Assembly: GCA_963830495.1 (NCBI GenBank)
Contig: CAWHMS010000002.1
Span: 62,001 to 126,000 of the forward strand
DNA length: 64,000 nucleotides
From: CAWHMS01 sp963830495
Lineage (GTDB): Bacteria; Actinomycetota; Actinomycetes; Propionibacteriales; Nocardioidaceae
Direction: 5' to 3'
The first letter of the stretch is position 1; each line of letters begins with the position of its first letter. Shown here piece after piece: positions 51,726-60,211 of this stretch. The translations under genes and the position numbers were made by a program. Under the pieces are notes generated by a model, which was not told where the DNA came from, searched no databases, and was given only the letters and a program-made list of their open reading frames with translations.

Positions 51726-52430
51726 ATGTTCGACGAGCAAGCGTTGTCCCTCGAAGACCGAGTCGCTCTGCATGCCGCGTTGGCGGACCCGGCCAGGTTG
51801 GCGATCGTCGACGCGCTGGTCTGGGGTGACCGCTCCCCCTCGGAACTGCAGCGTCAGCTCGGCCTGCCGTCGAACCTGATGGCGCACCACCTCAAGGCAC
51901 TCGAGGCCGCGGGGCTGGTGACCAGGCATCGATCCGAGGGCGATAGACGCCGCACCTATCTCCGCCTGGTCCGCGAGGCGTTGAACGGTGTCCACCCGCT
52001 GCCCGCCGATGCTGGCGACGCTGCGCGCATCGTCTTCGTCTGCACGGCCAACTCGGCCCGGTCGCAACTGGCCGCCGCTCTGTGGCGGAGGAGCAGCATT
52101 GTCCCGGCCGCCTCCGCCGGCACCCACCCGGCCGAACGCGCGGCTCCCGGCGCGGTCGCTGCCGCCCGACGCCACCACCTCCCACTGAGACCGCACCGCC
52201 CGCGGGCGTTCCACGACGTGGCAACCGTCGACGACCTGCTGGTCACGGTGTGCGACAACGCCCACGAAGAGCTCACCGACCGTACGACGCTGCACTGGTC
52301 CGTCCCTGACCCGGTCGCGGTAGGCACCGACGCCGCGTTCGACGCCGCCTTCGACGAGATCACGTCACGCATCGCCGGCCTAGCGCCGCTGCTGACACCC
52401 CACCCATCCTCGACCGAGGAGCACACCTGA
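51726..52430 (+). CDS. ArsR regulator fused to low-molecular-weight phosphatase/arsenate reductase
   Basis: 234 residues. Residues 1-95: ArsR winged helix (HAALADPARLAIVDALVWGD, PSELQRQLGLPSNLMAHHLK); residues 100-234: LMW protein phosphatase/ArsC domain with RIVFVCTANSARSQ (Cys106, CX5R, Arg112) and the SVPDPVAVG acid loop. The helix lacks the usual ELCVCDL Cys motif for arsenite; Cys106 and the Cys of VCDNAHE are the only Cys I see. It may sense arsenate or a thiol adduct through its enzyme domain. No Shine-Dalgarno is visible. TGATG coupling to the second arsC. Confidence 0.88.
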   Translation: MFDEQALSLEDRVALHAALADPARLAIVDALVWGDRSPSELQRQLGLPSNLMAHHLKALEAAGLVTRHRSEGDRRRTYLRLVREALNGVHPLPADAGDAARIVFVCTANSARSQLAAALWRRSSIVPAASAGTHPAERAAPGAVAAARRHHLPLRPHRPRAFHDVATVDDLLVTVCDNAHEELTDRTTLHWSVPDPVAVGTDAAFDAAFDEITSRIAGLAPLLTPHPSSTEEHT

Positions 52431-53077
52431 TGTCCCACCCGCCCGCCAAAGCCACCATCAGCCTCGACCAGACGGTCGCCCTCAAGACCGCCGCAAGCCG
52501 TCTCTCGCAGGAGTTTGGCTCAACCTTCGGCGTCGAGACGATCGAGCGCTTCCTCCACTCGTCCTTCGACCAGTTCGCCCGCCGCGCCACGGTCACCACC
52601 TTCTTGCCCGTGCTGGCCGAGCGCTTTGCCCGGCAGCGCCTGCAGGCGCTCGCGAGGGTGGAGGACAAGACTCATGACGGTCGGCCGGTCGTGCTCTTCC
52701 TCTGCACCCACAACGCAGGTCGCTCGCAGATGGCGCTCGGCTTTTTCGAGCGTCACGCGGGCGACCACGCGATCGCCTGGTCCGGCGGCTCCGAGCCGGG
52801 TGAAGAGGTCAACCCGGCTGCGATCGCGGCGATGGCAGAGCGAGGAATCGACATCTCGGGCGAGTACCCCAAGCCATGGACGGACGAGATCGTCCAGGCT
52901 GCCGATGTCGTGATCACGATGGGCTGCGGCGACGCCTGTCCGATCTTCCCCGGCAAGCGCTACGAGGAGTGGACACTCGACGACCCGGCCGGGATGCCGG
53001 TCGAGGATGTGCGCCCGGTGCGCGACGACATCGAGAGGCGCGTGCTCGGGCTGCTCTCCCAGCTCGGGGTCCGCTAG
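52430..53077 (+). CDS. arsC: Arsenate reductase (LMW phosphatase type) with N-terminal helical domain
   Basis: 215 residues. An N-terminal three-helix domain (ALKTAASRLSQEFGSTFGVE to about residue 75) is followed by the catalytic domain: VVLFLCTHNAGRSQMALGFF (P-loop Cys) and VITMGCGDACPIFPGKRYEE, giving the CxxxC redox Cys pair used by thiol-coupled arsenate reductases. Expected to reduce arsenate to arsenite. TGATG overlap with the ArsR-ArsC fusion. No Acr3/ArsB efflux gene follows, which is unusual because arsenite must leave the cell. Confidence 0.9.
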   Translation: MSHPPAKATISLDQTVALKTAASRLSQEFGSTFGVETIERFLHSSFDQFARRATVTTFLPVLAERFARQRLQALARVEDKTHDGRPVVLFLCTHNAGRSQMALGFFERHAGDHAIAWSGGSEPGEEVNPAAIAAMAERGIDISGEYPKPWTDEIVQAADVVITMGCGDACPIFPGKRYEEWTLDDPAGMPVEDVRPVRDDIERRVLGLLSQLGVR

Positions 53078-53136
53078 ACGGTCAGAGTCTGCGCGAAACG
53101 GGCGCACGATCCACCCCTTCTCCGTACGCTCTCTCC

Positions 53137-53988
53137 ATGAGCTCCAATCTCGCGTGCGTGGGGCTAGGAGTCGCCGACCACGAAGAGCTGACCAGCCTGG
53201 CCCAGGCTGCGCTCGACCACGCCGAGGTGATCGCGGAGCCGCCGGGGAGCACGGTCTGGCGGTGGCAGGATCCGAGCGGTGCGCGACTGGTCATCACGCT
53301 CGACGACGACGGCGTCGTGGCGGACCTGCTCCCGTCGTTCGCCGGCCGACCCGGCGCCAGGTTGGCAGGCTGCGTGCCCGTGCACGGAGCGCTCTCCCGG
53401 GCCGCGGTGGTCGACAGCTCTGGAGAGCAGACGACCGCGATGGCCTTCGGTTCCGAGCAGCAACGCGTGCTCATGGCGGCCAACGTGCCCTACGTCGGCG
53501 AGGCCTCGGTCTCGGCACTCGCGGTCGACGTGACCGTGCACCCCGACGAAACGTCGTTCGCCGCCTCGGAGGCGAGCCTGCTGGATCCCACCCACGCCCA
53601 GACAGCCGAGCCGGCACCGCCGGAGTATGTCGAGCGGGGCTGGCCCTGGCCACCCCGCATGGCGGCGACGTCATTCGTGTCGCACGGGGTCATGGGCGAA
53701 GCAGCCGACGCCGACGCGCACGCCTGGCTGGCCGGCACGGTCATCACGGCCGAGCGGCGTACGGTCGCGATGACGGGTCAGAGCTTCATCCGCGCCAGGG
53801 TGGCCACGGTTGGGTTCGAAGCCGACGTGTGCATGGCGACCGACCGCCACCACGAGGTGCCACAACCTGGTGCCGTCGTGTCGGGCACGGTCTATCTGGT
53901 GGCTTCCCTCGACGGCCTCACCTTCGCGATCCCGCGCACGCCCGGGGCGCGGGCGGCGCGCCGACGACGCTGGTTCAGCCGCGCCTGA
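53137..53988 (+). CDS. Hypothetical protein, actinobacterial type
   Basis: 283 residues from ATG. Soluble, acidic, no signal or membrane segment. I recognise no domain. It has two halves: N-terminal SSNLACVGLGVADHEELTSL with VIAEPPGSTVWRWQDPSGAR, and a C-terminal half with AWLAGTVITAERRTVAMTGQ, IRARVATVGFEADVCMATD and GAVVSGTVYLVASLDG that looks beta-rich. It ends in a basic tail (RAARRRRWFSRA). Isolated between arsC (59 bp) and the VapB/ParB-like gene (35 bp). Function unknown. Confidence 0.7.
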   Translation: MSSNLACVGLGVADHEELTSLAQAALDHAEVIAEPPGSTVWRWQDPSGARLVITLDDDGVVADLLPSFAGRPGARLAGCVPVHGALSRAAVVDSSGEQTTAMAFGSEQQRVLMAANVPYVGEASVSALAVDVTVHPDETSFAASEASLLDPTHAQTAEPAPPEYVERGWPWPPRMAATSFVSHGVMGEAADADAHAWLAGTVITAERRTVAMTGQSFIRARVATVGFEADVCMATDRHHEVPQPGAVVSGTVYLVASLDGLTFAIPRTPGARAARRRRWFSRA

Positions 53989-54023
53989 CCGGCGTGTGAG
54001 CACGCCTCACTACACTCCTGCCA

Positions 54024-54320
54024 GTGATCTTCAAAGGTGTGCGGGACTCGAGGCCGTACCCCGATCACGGGCTCGCGCCTCGTGACTGGGCGGGCCTGCC
54101 GCCGCATCAGGTTCGCCTGGACCAGTTGGTCACCACGAAGGACACTCTCGATCTGGCGACGCTGCTCGACGACGACTCCACGTTCTACGGCGACCTGTTC
54201 GCGCACGTGGTCGAGTGGCGAGGCGAGCTGTATCTCGAGGACGGGCTGCATCGGGCCTTGCGCGCGGCACTGCAACAGCGGCAAGTACTGCACGCCCGCG
54301 TCCACGTCATCCGGGGCTGA
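54024..54320 (+). CDS. ParB-N/VapB-like small protein
   Basis: 98 residues from GTG. VRLDQLVTTKDTLDLATLLD and VVEWRGELYLEDGLHRALRA resemble the ParB/Srx N-terminal fold (the ELYLEDGLHR loop stands where ParB has a GxxR site), and database annotation often calls such proteins VapB antitoxins. No toxin gene lies beside it. It precedes a LytR_C protein, an order I have seen in other actinobacteria. Function uncertain. Confidence 0.65.
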   Translation: MIFKGVRDSRPYPDHGLAPRDWAGLPPHQVRLDQLVTTKDTLDLATLLDDDSTFYGDLFAHVVEWRGELYLEDGLHRALRAALQQRQVLHARVHVIRG

Positions 54321-54416
54321 CAACCATACGGGGCGAGCGCCGCACGCAGATCCGCTGCGAGGCGCGGATCCTTCTCCGGTCCTACCCTGGGAGCAACGAG
54401 AACTCGAGGGGTTGGG

Positions 54417-54962
54417 GTGAGGCTGCGGACACCGCTCACGCTGCTGGTGCTGCTGGGCATCCTGCTCGGCGGCGCCTGGTACGGCTGGGCGACGATCACG
54501 AGCCCGGACGAGGACGAGCCTACGGCACGACCTGTCAGGGCCGAGCCGACCTGTAGCACCAGCCAGGTCTACAAGAAGGGCACCCGCATCAAGGCCAAGA
54601 CCATCACGGTCAACGTCTACAACGCGGGTCTGATCAGTGGCCTTGCCGGCGACACGTTGGAAGCCTTGGTCGACCAGGGCTTCCGCCGTGGCAATGCCGA
54701 CAACGCGCCGCTGGGTGTCAACGCCCGCAACGTCACGATCGTCACCAACGCCGACAACTCCCCGCAGGTCTCGCTCGTCGCCCGGCAGTTCGAAGGCCCG
54801 GTCCGGGTCATCAAGGGCGACCCCATCGCCAAGGGAGTCACCGTCATCGTCGGTGACGCCTTCGTCGGGGTCGACTACGGGGCCGAGCGCAAGCTGGTGC
54901 TCAAACGCAAGGTGACGACCTGCACCGCGGCCGATGGCCGCGGACGCCAGGGCCAGTCCTGA
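54417..54962 (+). CDS. LytR C-terminal domain (LytR_C) protein
   Basis: 181 residues from GTG. One N-terminal membrane helix (LTLLVLLGILLGGAWYGWAT), then an extracytoplasmic domain with ITVNVYNAGLISGLAGDTLE, the VxVxNGTxxxGLA signature of LytR_C, and VTIVTNADNSPQVSLVARQF. LytR_C domains accompany LytR-CpsA-Psr wall-teichoic-acid ligases but act without the catalytic part here. Its stop is directly followed by the stop of the convergent antiporter gene, with no base between. Confidence 0.85.
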   Translation: MRLRTPLTLLVLLGILLGGAWYGWATITSPDEDEPTARPVRAEPTCSTSQVYKKGTRIKAKTITVNVYNAGLISGLAGDTLEALVDQGFRRGNADNAPLGVNARNVTIVTNADNSPQVSLVARQFEGPVRVIKGDPIAKGVTVIVGDAFVGVDYGAERKLVLKRKVTTCTAADGRGRQGQS

Positions 54963-56453
54963 TCATCGGCCGCGACGCGCCCAGCCCGCCAGCCGACCGC
55001 CGCGACTGACCTCCTGCAGCCGTCGCTCGGTGGCGTCCCGGCTCCGTCGGGGAGTCACGATCAACATCTCGTCGCCGCGACGGAGCGTCGTACGTCGATC
55101 GGGCGTGAAACTGCTGCCGTCACGCACCACCAACGACACGCTTGCCCCCCTGGGAAGCCGCAGCTCAGCGATCTCCACGCCGTGCAGCCGCGACTTCGCC
55201 GTGATCCGCACCTGCAGCAGGTCTGCCGCGATCCGGTCCAGCGGTGCCGCCTCGACGTCGAGGTCCCGCGCTCGCTCCACCGTGACGCCCAGCCGCTGCG
55301 CGAGCCACGGCAGCGTGGGAGCCGTCGCGAGCGTCAACACGATCACCAGCACGAAGACGACGTTGAAGAGGTCGGTCGCCTGGGTCACCTGTTCCGACAA
55401 GGGGATGGTGGCCAACACGATCGGTACGGCGCCGCGCAGCCCGGCCATAGACATGAAGGCCTGCTCGCGGCCGGGTACCCGCAGCGGCACGGCACAGGCG
55501 ATGACACTCGCGGGCCGGGCCAACGCCGTGAGCGCGATCCCGATGACCAGACCCGCCACTAGGTGCTCGACCTCGAACGTGTCGGGCGAGGCCAGCAGCC
55601 CGAGCATGATGAAGAGCCCGATCTGTGCGAGCCACGCCAGCCCCTCGGAGAAGGATCGGGTCGTCGCCCGGTGCGGAAGCTCGGAGTTGCCCAGGATCAG
55701 GGCGGTGATGTAGACCGCGGCGAACCCGCTCAGGTGCAGAGTGGCAGCGCCGCCATACGACAGCGCGGCCAGGGCCATGACCGCGAGCGGGTAGAGGCCT
55801 GAGGCAGGCAGTGCCACCCGCCGCAGGATCCAGCCGCCGCCGAGCCCGACGGCCACGCCGACCACTGTGCCCCCGAGCAGCTCGGCAGCGACCAGCCCGA
55901 GGAAGCCGAGCACGCCGTGCTCGAGGCCAGCTTCGGAGCTGAGCAGCGTGACGAGAAGCACTGTCGGTGCGTCGTTGAGGCCAGACTCTGCCTCCAGCGC
56001 ACCCAGCACCGACGACCGCAGCGGCACCCTCCGGAGCACCGTGAACACCGCGGCCGCGTCGGTCGGTGAGGTGATGGCGCCCAGAAGCAGCGCGAGTTCC
56101 CAATCCAGCCCGAGAGCGAAGTGCGCCACCGCCGCCACGATGCCGGTGCTGACCGCCACTCCGACGGTGGCGAGGAGCAGCCCCAGCAGCATCGAAGGCC
56201 GCACCTCGGTCCATCGCGTCGTGAGGCCACCTTCGGTGAGGATGACGACCAGGGCCGCGAAACCGAGGGCGTGTGCGGTCTGGGCATCGTCGAACCTGAT
56301 ACCGATGACGGCCTCACCCAGCACGACGCCCATGGCGAGATAGATGAGCAGGCTCGGCAGACCGACGCGGACCGAGGCCCGCACCGCCATGATGGCCAGC
56401 AGCAGGATGACAGCCCCGGCCAGAAGCATCTGGTCGAGAGTGTCGACGTCCAC
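54963..56453 (-). CDS. Cation/proton antiporter, CPA1/NhaP2-like with TrkA-C domain
   Basis: 496 residues from GTG with about 12 membrane helices. LLLGAITSPTDAAAVFTVLR is the conserved SPTD ion-site motif and LEAESGLNDAPTVLLVTLLS the GLND motif (ND pair) of CPA antiporters. The C-terminal LQVRITAKSRLHGVEIAELR and GASVSLVVRDGSSFTP form a TrkA-C/RCK-C domain, which gates K+ or Na+/H+ exchange on nucleotide or ion binding. Probably K+/H+ exchange. Convergent with the LytR_C gene at zero distance. Confidence 0.9.
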   Translation of the reverse strand: MDVDTLDQMLLAGAVILLLAIMAVRASVRVGLPSLLIYLAMGVVLGEAVIGIRFDDAQTAHALGFAALVVILTEGGLTTRWTEVRPSMLLGLLLATVGVAVSTGIVAAVAHFALGLDWELALLLGAITSPTDAAAVFTVLRRVPLRSSVLGALEAESGLNDAPTVLLVTLLSSEAGLEHGVLGFLGLVAAELLGGTVVGVAVGLGGGWILRRVALPASGLYPLAVMALAALSYGGAATLHLSGFAAVYITALILGNSELPHRATTRSFSEGLAWLAQIGLFIMLGLLASPDTFEVEHLVAGLVIGIALTALARPASVIACAVPLRVPGREQAFMSMAGLRGAVPIVLATIPLSEQVTQATDLFNVVFVLVIVLTLATAPTLPWLAQRLGVTVERARDLDVEAAPLDRIAADLLQVRITAKSRLHGVEIAELRLPRGASVSLVVRDGSSFTPDRRTTLRRGDEMLIVTPRRSRDATERRLQEVSRGGRLAGWARRGR

Positions 56454-56710
56454 CGCCTCACCCTATTGGGACCTGCATCCGTCGGCCGGGTCGAGCCGTA
56501 CGCACGAGGCCGAGTCGGCTGTTCGTAGGTTTACCCGGGAGTCGCCCGTTTCCTAGCCTTGTCTGCAACGGTGATTGTCGACTCGACTGGTCATGAGGGT
56601 GCGGTCGAGCAGGCAGGCACCAAGTGCCTCAGCCCCCGATGAGGCAGCAGTTTCCACCGTGGCGTCGATCGGTTGGTACCGACGATCGTCAACGACGCGG
56701 AACTGCTCTA
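56454..56710. other. Gap between antiporter and terminator
   Basis: 257 bp, divergent promoter side of the antiporter. The bases GACTCGACTGGTCATGAGGG near 56580 and the rest show no clear structure or gene. Confidence 0.4.
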
Positions 56711-56750
56711 CGTGAAGGGCCCGCCTCAAGCTCGGGACGGGCCCTTCACG
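56711..56750 (-). terminator. Hairpin terminator overlapping the yczE stop
   Basis: CGTGAAGGGCCCG / CGGGCCCTTCACG, 13-bp perfect stem with a 14-nt loop. The YczE stop codon (56726-56728) lies in the loop, so the last codons of the gene form one arm. Confidence 0.75.
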
Positions 56751-57397
56751 CGCGCCTCGCGCTCGGCCAGGCTGAGCCGCGGCAGGAAGACCTGGACAAG
56801 GGGGCCGATCGCCACGGCATACAGCACCGTGATCACACCTAGCGTTCCGCCCAGCAGCCAGCCGAGTGCCACCACCGTGGCCTCGATGGACGTGCGCACC
56901 AGACGAACCGAACCTCCGGTGCGCCGTACCAGTCCGGTCATGAGGCCGTCGCGCGGGCCAGGTCCGAGGCGGACCCCGATGTACGCCGCCGTGGCGACTC
57001 CGTTGAGCACCACTCCGGCGACACCCACCAGCGACCTGGCCGACAACGACTCGACCCCGGGTAGCGCGACAAGCGCGGCATCCACCGTGATCGCGATGAC
57101 CACGACATTGGTGAGGGTGCCGATGCCGGGCCGTTCACGCAGCGGAATCCACAGCAGCAGCACCACCACACTGAGTGCGAAGATGGCCACGCCCATGCTC
57201 ACGTCGAGTTGGCGGGACAGGCCCTGGTGCAAGACGTCCCAGGGCATGACACCGAGCTCGGACTCGATCATGAGCGCCATCGACACTCCGTAGAGCACCA
57301 GCCCGGCATAGAGCTGCACCAAGCGGCGACCCATGGCCGCCGGGAGCGCGGGGACTGCCGCGCCGGGGCGAGGACGGAGCCGGGTCAAGGAGGTCAC
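56726..57397 (-). CDS. YczE/YitT-type membrane protein
   Basis: 223 residues; GTG start at 57397, with a TTG at 57388 as alternative better spaced from GGAGGA. About five hydrophobic segments; QLYAGLVLYGVSMALMIESE, LGVMPWDVLHQGLSRQ and LGPGPRDGLMTGLVRR are the signature of the YczE family. These proteins are almost always divergent from a MocR regulator, as here, and are thought to transport something related to PLP or amines; substrate unproven. Confidence 0.88.
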   Translation of the reverse strand: MTSLTRLRPRPGAAVPALPAAMGRRLVQLYAGLVLYGVSMALMIESELGVMPWDVLHQGLSRQLDVSMGVAIFALSVVVLLLWIPLRERPGIGTLTNVVVIAITVDAALVALPGVESLSARSLVGVAGVVLNGVATAAYIGVRLGPGPRDGLMTGLVRRTGGSVRLVRTSIEATVVALGWLLGGTLGVITVLYAVAIGPLVQVFLPRLSLAEREARVKGPSRA

Positions 57398-57414
57398 TCC
57401 TCCAGAGTGCCGTA

Positions 57415-57438
57415 GGATTGGCCTGTGAAAACCAGTCC
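57415..57438. promoter_or_regulatory. MocR operator straddling the regulator's start codon
   Basis: GGATTGG (57415-57421) and CCAGTCC (57432-57438) form an inverted repeat with one mismatch and a 10-bp spacer that contains the GTG start of the MocR gene (57425). Such a site would block initiation directly and suggests a leaderless transcript. A related ACTGGT element lies at 57450-57455. Confidence 0.55.
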
Positions 57439-58882
57439 AAACGCTGGGAACTGGTCTGGCTTCGACGCGAGCGTCGCCACCGCTCTCACGGGTGTCGCCG
57501 AACAACGCGGACCCCGGTACGCCGCCCTAGCCGCCCGGCTGCGGATGCTCATCAGCGACGGACGCATCCCGGTCGGGACACGGCTGCCTTCGGAACGCTG
57601 GTTGGCCGCCGCGAGCGGGCTCAGTCGCGCCACCGTCACCTCCGCCTACCGGGTACTAGCGGATCAGGGCTGGGCAGAGACACGGCGCGGCTCCGGCACG
57701 TGGACGCGACTCCCCTCCGCGCACCACCGCCAGGGCGCATGGGCACCGCAGCCGGCGGAAGAGGGCGTGATCGACCTGACCCACGCCGCCCAGTCCGCAC
57801 CGCCCCAGGTGCGGGCTGCCTTCGGCGCCGCACTCGACGAGCTCCCGCGCTATCTGCCTGGCCACGGATACTTCCCCAGCGGACTGCCGGAGCTGAGGGC
57901 CAGGATCGCGGCCCGCTACGCGTCGCGTGGCCTGCCGACGGACCCGGAGCAGATCATCGTCACGTCTGGTGCCCTGCACGGGGTTGCTGTGGCGCTGCGC
58001 CTCTTGCTCGGCGCGGGAGATCGGATCCTCGTCGAGCATCCGACGTACCCCAACGTGCTCGATGCCATCGACTCGCATCGGGCCGAGGCCGTTCCGGTCC
58101 CGCTGGACAGTGCCGCCGGCTCCTTCGCGAGCGCACTGCTCCGGATCAGTCGCCAGACCGCCCCCCGAGCTGCGTACCTCATGCCGGACTTCCAGAACCC
58201 GACCGGGTTGCTGCAAGACCACGACGCCCGGCGTCGTGTCGCCGCGTCACTCGAGCAGGACAACGTGGTGGCGATCATCGACGAGACCCTGGCCGACCTC
58301 GGTCTCGACGAGTCGGCGCCGGCGCCGTTTGCCGTCCACGCTCGCCCGGAGCTGGCGATCACCGTGGGCACGCTCAGCAAGAGCGTGTGGGGCGGCTTGC
58401 GAGTCGGCTGGCTGCGAGCTGATCGGAGGACCGCGCAGCGTCTCGCCGCGGCGACGACACGGGAACAGCTGTCCGGACCCCTGCTCGAGCAGCTCGCCGC
58501 CTGCTTCCTGCTCGACGACTTCGATGTGATCCTGGATACGCAGCGGGATCGGCTTCGCCGGCAGCGTGATCTGCTGCTCTCCGCGCTGGCGGAGCACCTG
58601 CCGAGCTGGCGGACTCGTACGCCGTCCGGTGGCCTGGTGGCCTGGTGCCAGGTCGCGTCGATCAGCTCCTCTGCACTCGCCTCTGCCGCGCCAGGCCGGG
58701 GCCTGCGCCTCGCTGCTGGCCCGCGCTTCGGGCTCGGCACCGCCTTCGACGACCGGCTGCGGCTGCCCTTCACCCAACCGGCTGAGGTGCTCGTGACGGC
58801 GACTGAGCGACTGGCCGCCCTCGCAGCCGACGTAACCCCTGTCGTCGCGGCTGAGGAGGCCGCACGCGAGCTGGTGTTGTAG
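57425..58882 (+). CDS. MocR-family regulator (GntR helix fused to PLP aminotransferase)
   Basis: 485 residues. N-terminal GntR winged helix (GRIPVGTRLPSERWLAAASG, LSRATVTSAYRVLADQGW), then an aminotransferase class I fold: VTSGALHGVAVALRLLLGAG, PDFQNPTGLLQDHDA (PLP ring contact), DETLADLGLDE and GTLSKSVWGGLRVGWLR with the PLP-binding Lys. A PLP- or amine-sensing regulator of the divergent yczE gene. GTG start within its own operator. Followed by a hairpin terminator. Confidence 0.93.
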   Translation: MKTSPNAGNWSGFDASVATALTGVAEQRGPRYAALAARLRMLISDGRIPVGTRLPSERWLAAASGLSRATVTSAYRVLADQGWAETRRGSGTWTRLPSAHHRQGAWAPQPAEEGVIDLTHAAQSAPPQVRAAFGAALDELPRYLPGHGYFPSGLPELRARIAARYASRGLPTDPEQIIVTSGALHGVAVALRLLLGAGDRILVEHPTYPNVLDAIDSHRAEAVPVPLDSAAGSFASALLRISRQTAPRAAYLMPDFQNPTGLLQDHDARRRVAASLEQDNVVAIIDETLADLGLDESAPAPFAVHARPELAITVGTLSKSVWGGLRVGWLRADRRTAQRLAAATTREQLSGPLLEQLAACFLLDDFDVILDTQRDRLRRQRDLLLSALAEHLPSWRTRTPSGGLVAWCQVASISSSALASAAPGRGLRLAAGPRFGLGTAFDDRLRLPFTQPAEVLVTATERLAALAADVTPVVAAEEAARELVL

Positions 58883-58890
58883 TCCCAGGG

Positions 58891-58913
58891 GCGGGCACAC
58901 CGTGAATGCCCGC
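58891..58913 (+). terminator. Hairpin after the MocR gene
   Basis: GCGGGCA / TGCCCGC, 7-bp stem with a 9-nt loop, starting 8 bp after the stop. Confidence 0.6.
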
Positions 58914-58981
58914 AGCCCCGGGCTTCGGCGCCCGATCCGCCGCCGAGCGGACCCGCTTGTCGTGGGCGATAAGGTCCGGCC

Positions 58982-59518
58982 ATGCCTCGTCTGGTCTTGA
59001 TCAACGGCGCGCCGGGATCGGGCAAGTCGGTGATCGCACACGACCTCGCTCGGGCCGGGAGGATGACCCTGGCGCTGGATGTCGACGCGATCAAGCACTC
59101 CCTGGGACGTTGGGAAGAAGACCCGTCCCTATCGGGGCTCCATGCCCGCAGACTCACGCTTGCGATCGCGCAGGAGCATCTCAGAGCGGGCTACGACGTC
59201 GTACTTGGGCAGTACGTGGCTCGAACGGCGTTCATCGAGGACCTTGCAGCACTTGCGGAGCGACTCGATGCTCGGTTCTACGAGTTCGTTCTCGACATCG
59301 ACGTCGCCACGCTCGCGGATCGCCTCGCCGGGCGTGCGGCGGCCCCGGATCGCCCGGAGCACGAGGTCAACAACCGGCTCGTCGGTCCGGACGATGCGAG
59401 CCGACTTGTGGCGTCCATGGAGGCGTTACGAGCGATCCGTCCTCGCGCGATCTGGGTTGATGCTGGGGGGTCGCGCTCCTCGACCCTGGCTCTCGTTCGC
59501 GCCGCACTCGAGGGCTGA
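58982..59518 (+). CDS. Small P-loop kinase (AAA_33 type)
   Basis: 178 residues from ATG. LVLINGAPGSGKSVIAHDLA is Walker A at the extreme N-terminus, as in small-molecule and nucleoside kinases; LALDVDAIKHSLGRWEEDPS is the substrate-loop Asp region, and EFVLDIDVATLADRLAGRAA and ARTAFIEDLAALAERL form the lid. Shikimate- or polynucleotide-kinase-like by layout; the true substrate is unknown. It stands alone, with a bidirectional terminator behind it. Confidence 0.8.
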   Translation: MPRLVLINGAPGSGKSVIAHDLARAGRMTLALDVDAIKHSLGRWEEDPSLSGLHARRLTLAIAQEHLRAGYDVVLGQYVARTAFIEDLAALAERLDARFYEFVLDIDVATLADRLAGRAAAPDRPEHEVNNRLVGPDDASRLVASMEALRAIRPRAIWVDAGGSRSSTLALVRAALEG

Positions 59519-59541
59519 GTCGCGCATCTCAGCGCCGGGCA

Positions 59542-59561
59542 GCGCCCGAGGTTGCGGGCGC
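59542..59561. terminator. Bidirectional hairpin terminator
   Basis: GCGCCCG / CGGGCGC with a 6-nt loop, between the converging kinase and membrane-protein genes. Confidence 0.65.
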
Positions 59562-59591
59562 CGGTCCAGGACAGCAGCACCGTCAACGCCA

Positions 59592-60140
59592 TCACGACGT
59601 GTGCCAGGCGACCGCATGAGCACTCACGGTCGCCCACCCAAGAACCATCCAGGCCAGACCGAGGCAGACCAGCGGAATCTCCAGCAGCCGCTCATCGATC
59701 TCCGAGAGCGCGCCTCCAACGACGAGCGAAGGAACCATGGAGAACCCGACCCACCAACCAAGGGGCGCCGGCCACCGGCCGCGCCTGGGGAGCGTAAGGA
59801 GCCCGATCAGCAGCGCCAGGGACGAGAGGGCGAGAGCTGAGCCCCACACCTCACCTGCAAGATCGCTCAAGACCGCCGCAAGGCCGGCCACGGATGACAA
59901 CGCGGCAAGAGCCAGTGCCCAGGCGCGGCGTCGCCTCAGGGGAATCGTGGAGTACCCGATGCTGAAGAGCCCGACACCGAAGAAGACCGGCGCCGCTTCG
60001 AAGAGCAATGGCGGCTGCTCGCCGCCCAGCAGAATCACGATGCCCTTCAGGGTCCACGCCAACCCACCAAGGAATCCCGCCAGCCCACCGAAGCGGACCA
60101 GGCGTCCCTTCACGCTGTCCTCAGCTGCCGACACGGGCAT
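59592..60140 (-). CDS. Integral membrane protein of unknown function
   Basis: 182 residues, ATG start at 60140 (the frame is open to 60161). Five or six hydrophobic segments, for example GGLAGFLGGLAWTLKGIVIL, ALALAALSSVAGLAAVLSDL and LVCLGLAWMVLGWATVSAHA, with an Arg-rich loop STIPLRRRRAWALAL. No domain is recognised. It lies 71 bp downstream of the poly-gamma-glutamate hydrolase on the same strand and could share its transcript. Confidence 0.65.
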   Translation of the reverse strand: MPVSAAEDSVKGRLVRFGGLAGFLGGLAWTLKGIVILLGGEQPPLLFEAAPVFFGVGLFSIGYSTIPLRRRRAWALALAALSSVAGLAAVLSDLAGEVWGSALALSSLALLIGLLTLPRRGRWPAPLGWWVGFSMVPSLVVGGALSEIDERLLEIPLVCLGLAWMVLGWATVSAHAVAWHTS

Positions 60141-60211
60141 GACCCACCACGACCACCTCAAGCGCCGATCCGCGCATCACCGAGCACCCCAAGCCGTGCA
60201 CGAAGAGGCCA

